A stretch of DNA of 64,000 bases from Heterotrichella gracilis (Eukaryota; Sar; Xanthophyceae; Tribonematales; Xanthonemataceae). Under the pieces are notes generated by a model that was not told the origin of the DNA, did no database searches, and saw only the letters and a program-made list of their open reading frames with translations. Location: the NCBI GenBank assembly GCA_032358255.1, contig JAULBX010012210.1, positions 1 to 64,000 on the forward strand, in the 5' to 3' direction. Below, piece after piece: positions 22,519 through 34,514 of this stretch; within the stretch, counting starts at the first letter, position 1, and each line of letters begins with the position of its first letter. The translations under genes were made by a program, and so were the position numbers.

Positions 22519-23141
22519 TGCAACCAACAGGAGTGGTGTATTCCCGGTACATGCGCGCATGTCAGCGTGCCCGGGGGGGCGCACATGAAGGCAGCGCTGT
22601 GAGGGGGGATGGATTGTGGGTACCGAGCTTTGCAAATTGGAACTCAACCAGCACTGAACCTCTCTTGGAGTATGCTCAGTAGTACTTTTTATTTTATATT
22701 TCTCAGATTTTCTATCATCTGATGCCAGTCTTGCTGTACTGTGATATCTCTTTTCATAAGTAGTGCTCCTAATTAATTGTGGAAACGAGTATTACACGAG
22801 TGTGACAGAAAACACTTGCAGTTGAATAAAACCTTGTAAAGTTAATGCCAAGGGTTTGCCGGGCAAGGGTTTTTTGTGCAGCTGTGACCCTAGGTAAGGG
22901 TTGCGATCCCTAGTGCAGCCGTTCCCGCTCTTTAACGCCCGAGGCTCAGGAAACTTTTGTCCTGTTCTGTTGTTGACACAAACAGACAAAAGGTTGTTAC
23001 ATGCCGTTAAGCATCGCAGTTCGCGAATGCCCACATGCGGCGGCCTGTCTTCTCATTTGCCAAGCACCTCTAATGCACACCATCAGCCATGTGCACACCC
23101 CAAACGGTGACATAGAAATTGAAGGACCCAATCGATACCGA
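22519..23141. other. Spacer before the CCDC103-like gene
   Basis: No supported exon. A 5' UTR is expected near the distal end. An in-frame upstream extension from 23001 exists but does not match the family. Confidence 0.35.
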
Positions 23142-23724
23142 ATGGACCGACAGGGTCTGATTCCTTCAAAAAAGTCAGCGGACTTGACCAGTGCCGTACG
23201 AGATGACTACCATCGGCAGGTGGGTTTCGTTCATGCACCTAGAGTGCCGCTTGGGCTGCGACCACTACTTTGTTCATATGAGGTATTGACACAAACAGTG
23301 AAGCTGCAGGTTTTGGATAGCACCAAGAAGCGCGCTATGTCCCAAAGGGTCAACTACGAGACATTCCACAACATGGTGCGTTGTACACATCAAGATGTGG
23401 TCCACCCAGTCCAACCCAAGCAGATATTGCACCGGTATCCTGTATCCCACAACCCGTCTTTTGTCACAGTGTGAAATCATCAAAACTATTATTTGCAGGT
23501 GTTGACAGCACACTTGAAGCCTTTGAAGAGCAAGGGCAGCAACCCAAAGCCAGGTAAAAGCACAAACCAAGGCCTGATAAGGCGTTTAACATGGTGGACA
23601 CTCAACAATTAACTGTGTTTATGCAGCTTCGAAACCGTGGGCAGTCCAAGCTGACGGTTCCATCCAGAACCTGACCACACAAGCCACAAACACAGGAGGC
23701 GTCCCAACGTCTGGCGACTCCTAG
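23142..23724 (+). CDS. Mini CCDC103-like protein (dynein attachment factor N-terminal domain only)
   Basis: Exons 23142-23219, 23310-23375, 23499-23553 and 23627-23724 close to 98 aa. The first about 66 residues follow the N-terminus of CCDC103 (PR46b in Chlamydomonas), which binds ciliary axonemes and helps attach outer dynein arms. The diagnostic run is DDYHRQ, then KRAMSQRVNYETFHNMVLTA, then HLKPL; the animal protein has the same order ending in VLASHLKPL. Animal CCDC103 (about 240 aa) continues into an RPAP3-type C-terminal domain. Here the frame ends after a polar tail (KPWAVQADGS...) and I find no exon for that domain in the next 1.1 kb. The start ATG aligns with the start of the animal protein. 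It may be a real short paralogue, a reduced gene, or a model missing a distant exon. Confidence 0.7.
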
Positions 23725-24882
23725 AAAAACCCTTTTCAGTGGCAAACCATTACTGAAGCAGACAGTGGGCCAATAGTCAACCAAAGCAAAGATTGCCTGC
23801 AAACTGACTACACGTATTTCTACATCAGCGAGAACCCATTGCAACTTGAAGTTGATCAGTGTTCAGCGACAACAAGACTCTGAATAGGCACTGATAACCA
23901 GCACGTTACTTACTGCAAATAATCACTGTGTGCCCAACTTAGTCTTTGAATGAAAATCCGCTGGAACGGCCCTGAAGGTCATGTGTTGCCTCAGCTTACT
24001 CTATGAATATGTAATCTATCTCCGATCAAGTGTGTCGGACAAACTTTCACTGACATCTCTAACAAATGGCAGCCGCTGAAACCCGTTGCAAAATTCCAGC
24101 AGCCGCTGACCAATTGGCAGCCGCTGCCAAATGTCTCGTAGTATGCACAAAAGTTGGCCACCATACAGGGTGAACCATGTTGCCGCAAGCCAGGTGCTAG
24201 TACTCCATGTGGCACTCCGGTGGAAAATTTCCGGCAAAAACACTCACAGTCAGAATGTAGCATGCGGCTACAGGATCGGCCACAATTGTGTACCGCACTC
24301 TTGTCTACAAAGTATGATACTCCTTATTACACCTACATCTTGACCCTGATCATGCGGCATGTACATACATGTACACACATGCCCGCTAAATCAGAAGTAC
24401 ACAAAAAGGACGAAATGGTTCCTGTACGCTAGACTGGGCTGGTCCTCATCTATACGCTGGTGATCATCTTGCTGAACGGGTGAGGTGACCCTACACCAAA
24501 TGCACCCAACCAACGCACAAAAGAGTGGTTGGGTGGCAATAAACCATAATATAGAATATCCAAGGTCAGAGCAATGGCACCAAGGGTGCGCACACTCTCC
24601 CCAAGGGCCTGTTCCACCACGCTCTTCAAGAAGACATCAGACGAGGGAATAGAACAGCAACTTGGATTTAAACTCTTAGCTTTTGCACTGTGTTGGGGGG
24701 AAATCATTTGCCTGAGATATCTGCCGAAGGGCCAGGAGGTTTGTGGCCTGGCAAGGTGCAGACATGAAGTACACACCAGGCGCCGGTTCAAAACTGTGAT
24801 AAACTATAATCATAAGAAATAGCCGATTATCGAAGTAGCCCTAAATTATCTGAGGTAGCACAAACCCAACCGCTGCACGCGC
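23725..24882. other. Convergent spacer without supported exons
   Basis: No exon found on either strand, including none for a missing CCDC103 C-terminal domain. GGCAGCCGCTG occurs at least twice at 24066-24126 with a related AGCAGCCGCTG, a small imperfect tandem cluster. Confidence 0.45.
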
Positions 24883-27800
24883 CTATGGCGCCATGCACAT
24901 CATCAGCTTTTGTCCTGGGAGCAGGTTGAGGGGGAGCTGAGCATTTGTTAGCTTCTTGCCTGGAGGGCACGCAACGCAGCCCTTGATGGGGTGGCAGCCC
25001 TGACAGCCCAGATACAGCGGGCAGCTGGCGCACTGGGTGACTGCATTGCCATTGCCATCGCTGCCCATTGACCCAAAGAAGTTTGGACCGCAGCTGGTGC
25101 AGCCCTTGCCATCCATGCACGACGCGCAGCCCGTGGGACAGGGAGCACACTTAGTGGGTGTGCCTGGCATCTTGTAGTACCCTTTGGGGCAGGACTTGCA
25201 GCCCTGTCGCGCAGAAAGGTTTTAGTTATTCATTGCTTGGTGAGTGTAGAAGAAAATGGAAATGCAGCGCTTAAATTATAAACGAATCGTTAATCGTTAA
25301 TTTGACGTTAATGTAATGGGTTTATTTGTGATGGCATCATGGGTTGTCAACTTCAAGTTCATTGCAGTCCATATGATCAGGTTTAACATTTTTGCTCACT
25401 GGAGCACATGTCACCTCATATGCATATGAAGTCATGACACAATTTACTATTTAAGCGTGAATGACACCCCTGAATGTTTGGACAACAGTTTGACGATTTT
25501 AGTATTGGAGGTAGATACGTGTGTGCATGTAACACTCTAAATCGATAAATTAGTATGTACCAATTACTACGGCAACTCAGTGGTGGTGATGATCTCAATC
25601 GCTTGAAATGGACTGGTAGGTGCCATTTAGTATAGTAAGGCATGCATACCTTAGTGGCGTCGCAGTCGGTGCAGCCCATGTCTAGGACTGTGCACTTGGT
25701 GCAGGTGGGGGGGTCAAAATTTTTGGATAATGTGGGGATGTACACGTATCCCGGTGGGCACTTGCTGCATCCCTGATCATCCACACACCCACGGGCTGAA
25801 CAGTCTGCTGGGGTGGTGGTTGCCACGTCAGGGGAGACGTTGCAGGGCAGGCAAGTCAATAATCCAGCTCCAGCTCCCCCTGCCCACCTGCACTCGCACA
25901 AGTGGCTGTTACTGCCGTACTTGCCCCCTTGCCCACCTCCAGTGACAATTATGGTTAGTTGTACACCACCAACCCAATGTGGTATGCATTCATGCGCAGT
26001 TCCAACAGCTCTTTGCGACATGTCAGGAACAAGCTTGATGTGCAATGTGTCTCAGCAATGCATCCTCTTATCCAGGAAGCCTCTTGCATCTGAGCTTGGG
26101 ATACCACTGCAGTGCATTCACCCTTCCAAGGACGGTCAGCTTTTCTGAAACATCCAATAACTATGTAAGATTTTCATAGCACAGCACTGGAGGCACGCAC
26201 CCTGCAGCTCACCCGCAGTACCGAACCACGCATTTGTTGGCAATGAGGTCCTCCAAGGTAGTCATCCATTCATGCTAGGCAATGACACACACCATAGTAA
26301 CAGCTATGAAGCCAAGTGCCAACAATTGTTGCCTGCTGCGCCCACCTGTAATACCCTGGCTTGCAGGCAGTACACCCGCTTGCCTGGGTGCAAGTAGCAC
26401 AGCCATCTGTCTTCAGATAGCCAGCGGGGAAAGTGCCAACTCCCAAAAATCCAGAAGAGAAAAGGTCGCATGGTGCACATGATGAGTAGGTGCTGTTGTA
26501 CTCCACCTGCCAAGGCGACGCCTGGCCTGGGGTGGAAAAGTAACCGTTCTGCAGCAGAAGAAATGCCGAATGGTGGTGAGCTAAAAAATAGTGCTGCTCG
26601 CCGGCAGTACCACTGAGAGTGAGGTGTACCACTTGACTATCATTGCCTGCCACTGTACGCCGTCAGTGGCAACTTACACAGTGACCTGGCAGGTCATCTT
26701 AACTAAATATCTGTGTTTGTCACAACAAGCATGCTGCACATGCAACACACTCCGCTCACTATAATGTCCACCAAGAAAAATATTCATGTTGAGACAATGA
26801 TGCATGGAGCTCCGTACTGCATGATTGTTTGTCAGCATTGTCAATAGTCAATGATCAATAACCAATAATCAATAGCCAATAAACAATGATGCACAGGCAT
26901 CAAACTAGCTGGTATATCTTGCCCACCACTCCACTCCACACCTTGCAATGGAGGCACCCTTTGTTCGCCACACAAGCGCCTGCACAGCTGGTGGGGCACT
27001 GCACGCACACGTTGATGCCGCCCTGGTAGTATGGCTCCTGCACATGCGCACACAGCACTTAGCTTTAAAGGGCAGCTTATGGATTTGACATGTTTTGATG
27101 TCGTCAATTAAAATTCAACAGCAGATGCATATTTGCGTGTACATGTGGCTGCCCAAAAGTTTGGAGTTGTCACCATGTATGACAGCCTGCACAGAAACAG
27201 GCTAACGCTTCATGAATCAAGGCCCTATCTGTATGGTACACAAGCTGTGTTTGTAACCCCAGAAGTTTCCCGAATGCATCTTGTAGCGTGGCCAAAACAA
27301 CTGGTCTACCAGCGTATGCATGACGCACCCATTTTGCAAAGTATCCCTTCTTGCACGACGTGCACCCCTTGGCATTTGCCTTGGCGCAATTGAGAGCAGA
27401 TACAGCAATGCACTTTCCATTTGCAGCTGCATTATAGTCACTGTCGCCGCCTTGGAAGAGGTACCCTGACTTGCAGGCTGTGCACCCTTTGAAGTTTTCG
27501 CACTTTGCGCAATTGGAGGGGCACCTTTGCATGCTGACAGTCGAGCTGCTGGTGTCATTCAGCTTGTAGTAGCCTTTGGGCGATGGGGAGGTGCAGCCAT
27601 CCTTGGCATTGCATCCGGAACACCCAGCCCCAAACTGCACATGTACCCACAGCGCAAATTCGGTCAGCAAAGAGGATGCACCTGCACCACCTTGCCTAGC
27701 TATAGCTGCGGGACGCGCACAAGCAGCGCATGCCCAGGGTTCCTGGCAAGAGACACCGTAGTCGCATAACCAGGTCCTGTGTGGATGCGCAGGGATGCAC

Positions 27801-30800
27801 ACGGAATCAGGTGGCAACCAAGAGAGTGATGACAGGGGTATAGAATAGGACACCCGGTGATGACAGGGGTTTAGAATAGGACACGCGGTAATGACACGAG
27901 TCTAGAATAGGACACACGGTGATGACAGGGTGGATTGTACTGCTCAGCATGATGCATATTTGCTGTACTTTTAGCTCAGCAGTGCGTCTCCACATCCCGT
28001 ACGGAATTTACATCATCACTCACCGATCCACTGCAGGTGCTACAGTACGATTGGAGCCCGCTGCCACCCTGCAGGTAGGAGCCCTTAGGGCACGTGAGGC
28101 AGCCCTGGGAGTTGCATTTTGCACAGCCATCGCAGCTCATGCACATGCTCTGGGAGGCTGCTTGGTAGGTGATCGGGTAGGCGGTGGATGGGTAGTAGTC
28201 GGTCAACATGCCACCCGCCTTGCATGCGGTGCAGCCAATTTCTGGCTTGGCGGTTGCGCACAAGCTGTTGCCAAAGGGCACGCATGTCTTCAGGCCAGCC
28301 AGTGTGGGGTAGAGCTGACCAGTCTTGGCGGCAGTGGCTGAAAAGGTGTTAGCTGCCCAAGGGAGGACATTGCAAAATTCAGCGCTCAGCATACATCAGC
28401 ATGTCAGGTGTATTGCATCTGAAATCCTAGCAACTCTACAGTGTACATGGTGGTTTAACTACAATGGAGAAAGGGTGCTTGATTTTAGCAATCGCCACTG
28501 GGCTGTGTGGATGTGAAGGTGCCGCTTGCTCTCGTATGGCAATCAACAGTGATAGGTTGGGAACAAGACAGCTATGCATGTGCACAGCCAAGGCCCCAAG
28601 CAGCAATTCTGTGGCAATAAATGAATGATAATGCCCAGTCAGTGACCAGCTTCCCATTTTGTAACAACCACTGCCCAATTCTCCCATTTTAATGAGGAGA
28701 GCCTGCTACTCTCACCTGGACAGGAGCTTGTGCAACCTGCTTTCCCATTGCACTCCTTACAGCCCAGCACATCCTGGCAGCTGCGGCACACCTGGGACGC
28801 TAGCGTGGTGTTAACGTCGGCCAGCAGCAGGAAGTTTCTGGGGCAGGACGTGCAACCCTTGATTGAATTGCACCGACTGGCACCATTACACCTGCGGCAA
28901 CCCAACACACGTGATGAGAAGCATGCTCCCCTTGGAATGGTTGTTAACATGCAGCACGACAACCTGTAGCATTTAGCACTGTGACGTACATTGCCTTGAT
29001 GACAACTGTCCGCCACATGGCATGGCAGTGCGCATTGTAGCAGGACATATACAGTGCCATTGCAACCGTACAACTGCCATCCAGCACCATACCCGTTGAC
29101 TTGCTATATGCCATTGCATGCATGCATTCAAGGTGCAGCGCACGAGGAATGCTCAAGGAAACCGCGACCTAACGTCCTAGCACCTGGCTACCAAACAAGC
29201 ACCGCTTACCTGCCATATTTTGCGCAGCTCTTGCACTGAGTGTTGGCCAGGACGAGGGGTAAACTGTACGCTGCCCCTACTAGGGTTTTGCCCAGGGTGG
29301 GCAGCGGCTGGTACAGCATGTAGCCCTGGGTGCAATCAGCGCATGCCCCGCTCGGGGCAAACGTCCTGCAGAGTGACATTTGCAATGCTTAGTCGTCCTT
29401 GAATGCAGCATGTGGAGCGACTAGGTCCATCAGCACAAAGGAACGCATGCAATTGGGCTTCACAGTGTGCTATTGCCATCAACACTGTTGATGATGGCTT
29501 TATAAGGGTTCCTTGGGATGACAGATTGCATGCAGCAATTTGGATTGAGAGCAGTATTGACTGGGTAATGTCAAATGAACAATGAGGACAGTCGCTTTCA
29601 CAGTTGAAGTAGCACCTGACAGTTCTTGAGCAAGAACACTGGCAAGGCGAGCTGCGCTCGCATTGGGTCACTGCAAGATACTCACTTGCACTTAGCCCTG
29701 GTCGAGGCTGGCGTGGCGACGCAGGTGCGTGCAGAGATGGGCACCTTTGGGTTTGCGCTGAACCCAAGGTTTTTGCCACCAGAGCATGACGTGCAACCAA
29801 CTGTGTCCTTGCAGGCAGCAGCGCTGCAGCCCAGCCGGGAGCAGGGCATGCAGGAAAAACCTGAACAAACCATCGCCATGTATGGTTTCCATATTGTCAA
29901 GCACAGCCATCATGGCAGCAGTAATGACATGCCACACTGAATGCAACAAACAAAAAATAATAATTGTAGAGTGGACATTTACATCCATTCTCACTGCAAA
30001 TGTACCAACACTGCCAACAAGGGCTGGAAATGCCATCAAATTATGGCATTTCCTGCTTGTGAGTTGCTGGCAGCGATCATTGGATTGTATGACCAAATGT
30101 GCAATTTAAGTGTCCAACCTGATCGATCCAAAATAAGGAACAAAACATGAAAACGAGCATGTAAACTGTGCGGTACCACAATATCCCCAGTACCTGTTGA
30201 GTAGGCGGTGAAGTTGTCGCTGGGCCCACCATAATCTGTCTGGAGCGCGTAAGCGTTGTAGTAATAGGCCTCCAAGATCCGGGTTGTGCCTGTGGTAGGA
30301 AGAATCCCCAGGCCAATCAGGAATAATGTTTTTGTCAAAGAAACATTATGTATTCAGGATACTTTGTCGACATGATGGTACTTGGGGGGCGAATTGGCCA
30401 CCAGCAACAGGGAACTGCGCAGGGCTAGTCAAGGCTATTTGCAAACAAGAGGCAATGCTGCCACAAAGCCTGTAGCTGGGCAGCAGGAATGCACACGCAA
30501 TGTGATCCGCGCCCTGATCACCTGCAGGGCAAGTGGCGCAGCCCAGGAAGTCAACCGCTGTTGCGCATCCAAGAGCTTTGGGCTTCACGCAGCGCTGCAC
30601 CTGTGCATTGATTGGTCCGAAGCTATGGTGTCCATAGCCAGTGGGGATGAGCTCCTGCATCAGGACGTCCTCGCCTGTGCATCGGCTGCAGCCCAGACCT
30701 GTGGCGCACCGCGTGGGGGTGTCAGGGGCCATACCTCTTGCAGGGGAAGGTAAAGAAAGCCACAAGTCGAAATGGCAAAAGGGCTTGCCAAAGCTGGTAA

Positions 30801-32036
30801 ATGTACAAATGTAAGGATGACTTCAAGTCTGTTTGTCATAGTCAACTTTGCAACATAATGTGCAAGGCCCACGAATATAATGATACACAAGGCTTGACAA
30901 CTAGCAGGTGTGCACCAGAAACTTGACACCGCAGTATCAACGCAAGCATTGACCTGACTGGCATGGGGGTATGGACTACTCATCTACTACATAATGGTGG
31001 AAGGACTCGCTGGTTCCAGTAATTGAACCTGCCTGCCTTGTGTAGGGTTTATTACCCGGGTAGGGTTTGGGTGCACACCTGGCACACAGGCTCCAGTGGC
31101 GCAGCGCAAGTCCATGTGGCAGTTGAAGCATTTGGACCACACGCCACCAACATCAAAGGTTGTGCCGATCAGTGTGTACCCGGAGTTGCACCTATGGGTG
31201 TGGGGGGTTATGGCGTTGCAAGGTTGAGGGAGCAGTGCACTTCACGGCGTGTCTTGTCACGAAGGAACCCGATTGTAGAGGCACCAACGGTCAATCTGGG
31301 TCCCATTTGAGGCCTACGGGCTCGACAACCAGTGCTAGCGCCCACACTGTGCCAATACAAGAGCAAGCGGGATCAGTGTTGTACAAGCGGGATCAGCATT
31401 TGTGTGCAAACTCATGACAGGTTGTTGCGCTGTGCAAGCCTCCAGTGCAAGCCGTACTTTGTGCAGATGGTGTTGAACCCTGCCTGACACTCTGCACACG
31501 CTTCCCCTCCAGTCTTGCAGGGGGTGGTAACAGGAAGCACTCGTAGGCTTGCGCCAACCTCAGTGTCTAGCTGAGCATGGCACACCACCAAGAGCAGAAG
31601 CAGGCCTGCGCCGATATGTGAGGGTGAAGGGTCCAGTTGGTTATAGTCACAGGCAACGGTTGACGTGTCCAGCGCATGGTTGCCAAGTACAGGTCCCCTT
31701 GAGTGCGGTTGACAACGTCCAAAAACGGCATGTTTGTTGCTTCTAAGTCTTCGAACCCCACACCTTCAAAGACAGCTTAGCTACGAAACACAAGTAACAA
31801 CCGATTCGCTACCAAAGCACTGTGATGTCAATAGTGGCACCTGCTTTCGCAAAGCAACGGTGGAAGAACGCCATGGCTGCATGTCAACCATGGGTTTTCC
31901 ATCACGGAGTTTCGACGTGCCTAGCTAGCTAACGCAACTCGTATGCACAACAAGACAAAAAGGCTACCAGCATCTTACCTGCTCCCAGCTTATGACAACA
32001 AAGCGTCGACCCAACCGTCCCCAAGTGAGCTCCCAT
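24883..32036 (-). CDS. Secreted cysteine-rich repeat protein, 870 aa
   Basis: Fourteen exons on the minus strand: 32036-31979, 31605-31458, 31191-31079, 30734-30522, 30289-30194, 29860-29686, 29365-29210, 28891-28716, 28337-28024, 27634-27329, 27037-26942, 26548-26346, 25887-25650, 25203-24883. Every junction is GT-AG and in phase, which is strong support despite no named family. A hydrophobic signal core (KLGAGLLLLLVVCHA) spans the exon 1/2 join. The rest is built of repeats of the form GC-x2-C-x(2-3)-G-Y/F, for example GCTSC, GCTACKSGYLF, GCKSCPKGYYK, GCVACPPGKK, with many CxxC pairs. This is the pattern of growth-factor-receptor (furin-like) Cys-rich domains and of protist Cys-rich surface proteins. 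No C-terminal membrane helix is visible, so it is probably secreted or wall-bound. Function is unknown; ligand binding or a surface role is a guess. Confidence 0.8.
27826..27930. repeat. 31-bp minisatellite, about 3.4 units
   Basis: Units start at 27826, 27857, 27888 and 27919 (partial), each built on GTGATGACAGGGGTTTAGAA followed by TAGGACACNCG. It lies in the intron between exons 9 and 10 of the Cys-rich gene. Confidence 0.85.
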
Positions 32037-33010
32037 GTTTGCTGCAGGTGCAAATTTCGCACGCAGAGAGCTTGGCAGAAATAAGAGCTTGGCAGATGTC
32101 TCCAGCAGTATTGAACCTGACAGGTATTAACTAGAGGCTAACCTCCATATAGAGACTTAGAGGTTGCTGGCAGCTGCAAGAACGCAGCAGAAAAGCGTAA
32201 TTCGAGTGGCCAATTCAGGTGTCCTTCACAACTACACGCAAGCTTTTAAGAGCACAACGCACATGCAAGACTACTAACGAAGTAAGATGAAAGGAGTTAC
32301 AACTAGTTTCCCCTGTGCTGAATAACTGGCTGCTAGTGACGTCGCTGGCAAGCTTTCGGTATATATCCGGTTGCAAGTCCGAAGGTTTCCCGCCAAACTC
32401 TCGTCAACTGTCGACTGGAAGCCACGTCCGCATATTGGTTTGCATAAGATATATATATACATACGTTTTATATATGAGCGAGAGGAGGTATCTCTTACAG
32501 GATCCATGTACGGTTCGTCCGTCGGCCATTCACGGATTTCTGCGCAGTATGCATGCATGCATTCGTCCAATCATGAGTACTGCATGCATACTGAATGTCA
32601 ACTTGCCGAATATTCCTTCCGCCTTTCGCTAAAGACCCATCAATAGGCTTGACTGACTCAAGTTATTACAGCAACTCCTTTATTAATGGGTCACTTACAA
32701 GGCAGTTCAGTGGGCAATGCCTGAACGGGGTTGCACACTCACTTGGCCACGGCCACTTGGCCGGTCACGTTCAGGTGGGCAACCGGAAGCAAGCTAAAGC
32801 TACATACAACCTATTATCTACTGAAGCAAACCAAAATTAGGTATATCCACAAAAGAGACAACGGTGGTGTGGATACAACACCGCTCTGCACACAACCTGC
32901 CAGGTTGTGTGCGGAGCAGTGTTCTGAGAGTATGTCCACACAGAGGCGATAATTGGTAGACTGAAAACAGTTCAGAGCTGGTTGCCATGGTGCAATGAAC
33001 CAGGGTGCAA
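32037..33010. other. Upstream region of the Cys-rich gene
   Basis: Presumed promoter and 5' UTR of the minus-strand Cys-rich gene near 32.04-32.3 kb. An (AT)n tract is at about 32448-32475 and TGCATGCATGCA at about 32550. The part at 32.85-33.0 kb is the diverged flank of the exon relic. No supported exon. Confidence 0.35.
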
Positions 33011-33119
33011 TGGTGCAACCCTTGCCATCCACGCACTTTTCACAGCCGGTGGGACAGGGAGCGCAAGTGGTGGGTGCGCCTGGCATCTTGTAGTACCCGT
33101 TGGGGCAGGACTTGCAGCC
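33011..33119 (-). pseudogene. Relic of a second copy of the Cys-rich gene's last exon
   Basis: Read on the minus strand, this repeats the start of exon 14 of the Cys-rich gene (25203-25095), acceptor included: both read ACAG|GGCTGCAAGTCCTGCCCC. By eye about 14 of 109 bases differ, and the frame stays open (GCKSCPNGYYKMPG, then CAPCPTGCEKCVDGKGCT). The flanking intron bases also match weakly (CACCAAGC near the acceptor). After KGCT the similarity stops abruptly. No matching exons were found around it, so it is most likely the leftover of a tandem duplicate about 1 kb upstream of the living gene. Confidence 0.75.
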
Positions 33120-34514
33120 CTGTCAAGCATAGATCTTGTGTTAATCGTCGCTTGGTGAGGTTAGGAAATCTGGCAATGCATCGCCCAATCGGGAAAGTAT
33201 TTTGTTTCAAAACCACTACGGCTTGGAGGCAGAGACCTTCCCTCCTGGAGATGGGCAGATCATCCCAGATGATTCGATTAATTTCGTTCGATGGCCAGCC
33301 CGGCTGGTACGCACTGACTGCAAGTCATTGCCATCCCTGCGCAGATGGGCGCCCAATAATCCAACCATTATTGCTTGCAAAGCACAGGTGTTTGGCCCAC
33401 CCAGCTCTGTGTAGGTTAGGGTACCCTTGTACCCACGATGATCGAGAGATATGTAACTTGCCGTCAGTATACATGCAGGGCAGCCCTGAAGCTCCTGTGT
33501 CACACTTCAGTGAACCAGGCTGGGCCACAGACCCTGAAGGACTTGGTCACGGGCCTCAATCTGGACCAGTCTTCTGAGAAGCCGCCAAGTCCTTCTGAAT
33601 CAGTTAGTCTGTGGTCAAGACTCTGCAGTTAGTCTGCAATCGTCAATGTGCGCCACGTCGACACTGTACAGTGTAGACTTTGCATATGACCACACGAAGA
33701 CAGCCTCCATCAAATGAACTCTAGGCTCAGAGCTAAAATGATGTACCTTGCCAATAATTGACAGTTGACAAACGGGCTTGAAGAGAATTAAATAGTCTAG
33801 TTCTAAAACCTAGTTTTGTCCAGGACCTAGGGCCTAGTAGTGCTTGAAAGTTTCTATTCGACAAGCAGTGCTTGTGATGAATCATCAGATGCCAAAATGG
33901 GTATTTACCTAAATATGGTAGTTACCTCCTACCCTTACGGCTGAATCAAAATCGTTACGAAAGATTTTGACGTCATTGTTTGCATCAATGCAATAAGCGC
34001 AAACACACGGGTTGCAGCCTGCAACCTCCCCAAAAACACTCAAAAAAGCGATAAAGTGCATTTAAATTACTCTATCTGATAAAATGGTGACTTAGCTCTG
34101 ACATGCAGCCATTTCTCCACTAACAAATTGTGAGTGATGACCTGTTGCTGATATTGGTTTGCAATGTGCGTGATGATGGATCAGACAGCTTGATTATTGT
34201 CACCCACACATATTGAGAAAACAGTTTTTAGCTAACAAAAGCAACTGAGCACTACACATTGGCAACATGTTGCCACACAAAGAAATTGAGTACACAAACG
34301 TCTGAAAAGCTTAACGGTATCTGTCCCTGCTGAAGCAATATATATCTCGAGGATCACCTGCTGCTTCATGTGAAGCAGCAAACAGCTAACCTGATGTGTC
34401 ACGCGTTAAGTCCCAATCAGGCAACTACGCTACACGAACATGCGTTTCACCACACTCTAAATAAGCACCCCCATGTAAAAATGTCCTGCCCAACCCCACC
34501 AACCACAGCCATTA
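33120..34514. other. Spacer of about 1.4 kb
   Basis: The first about 60 bp resemble the intron before exon 14 of the Cys-rich gene and belong to the relic. Short open frames on both strands at 33.2-33.6 kb match nothing I recognise. The rest is AT-richer with no visible exon; the distal end is the fucosyltransferase 3' UTR. Confidence 0.4.

Noticed and set aside
24063-24130. Repeated GGCAGCCGCTG words suspected as a CRISPR-like array
   Set aside because: There are only a few imperfect short repeats without regular spacers; a simple local repeat in a eukaryotic genome.
33202-33414. Plus-strand frame of 70 codons (MFQNHYGLEAET...)
   Set aside because: It has no recognisable domain and no splice partners, and it lies next to a decayed duplicate; not supported as a gene.
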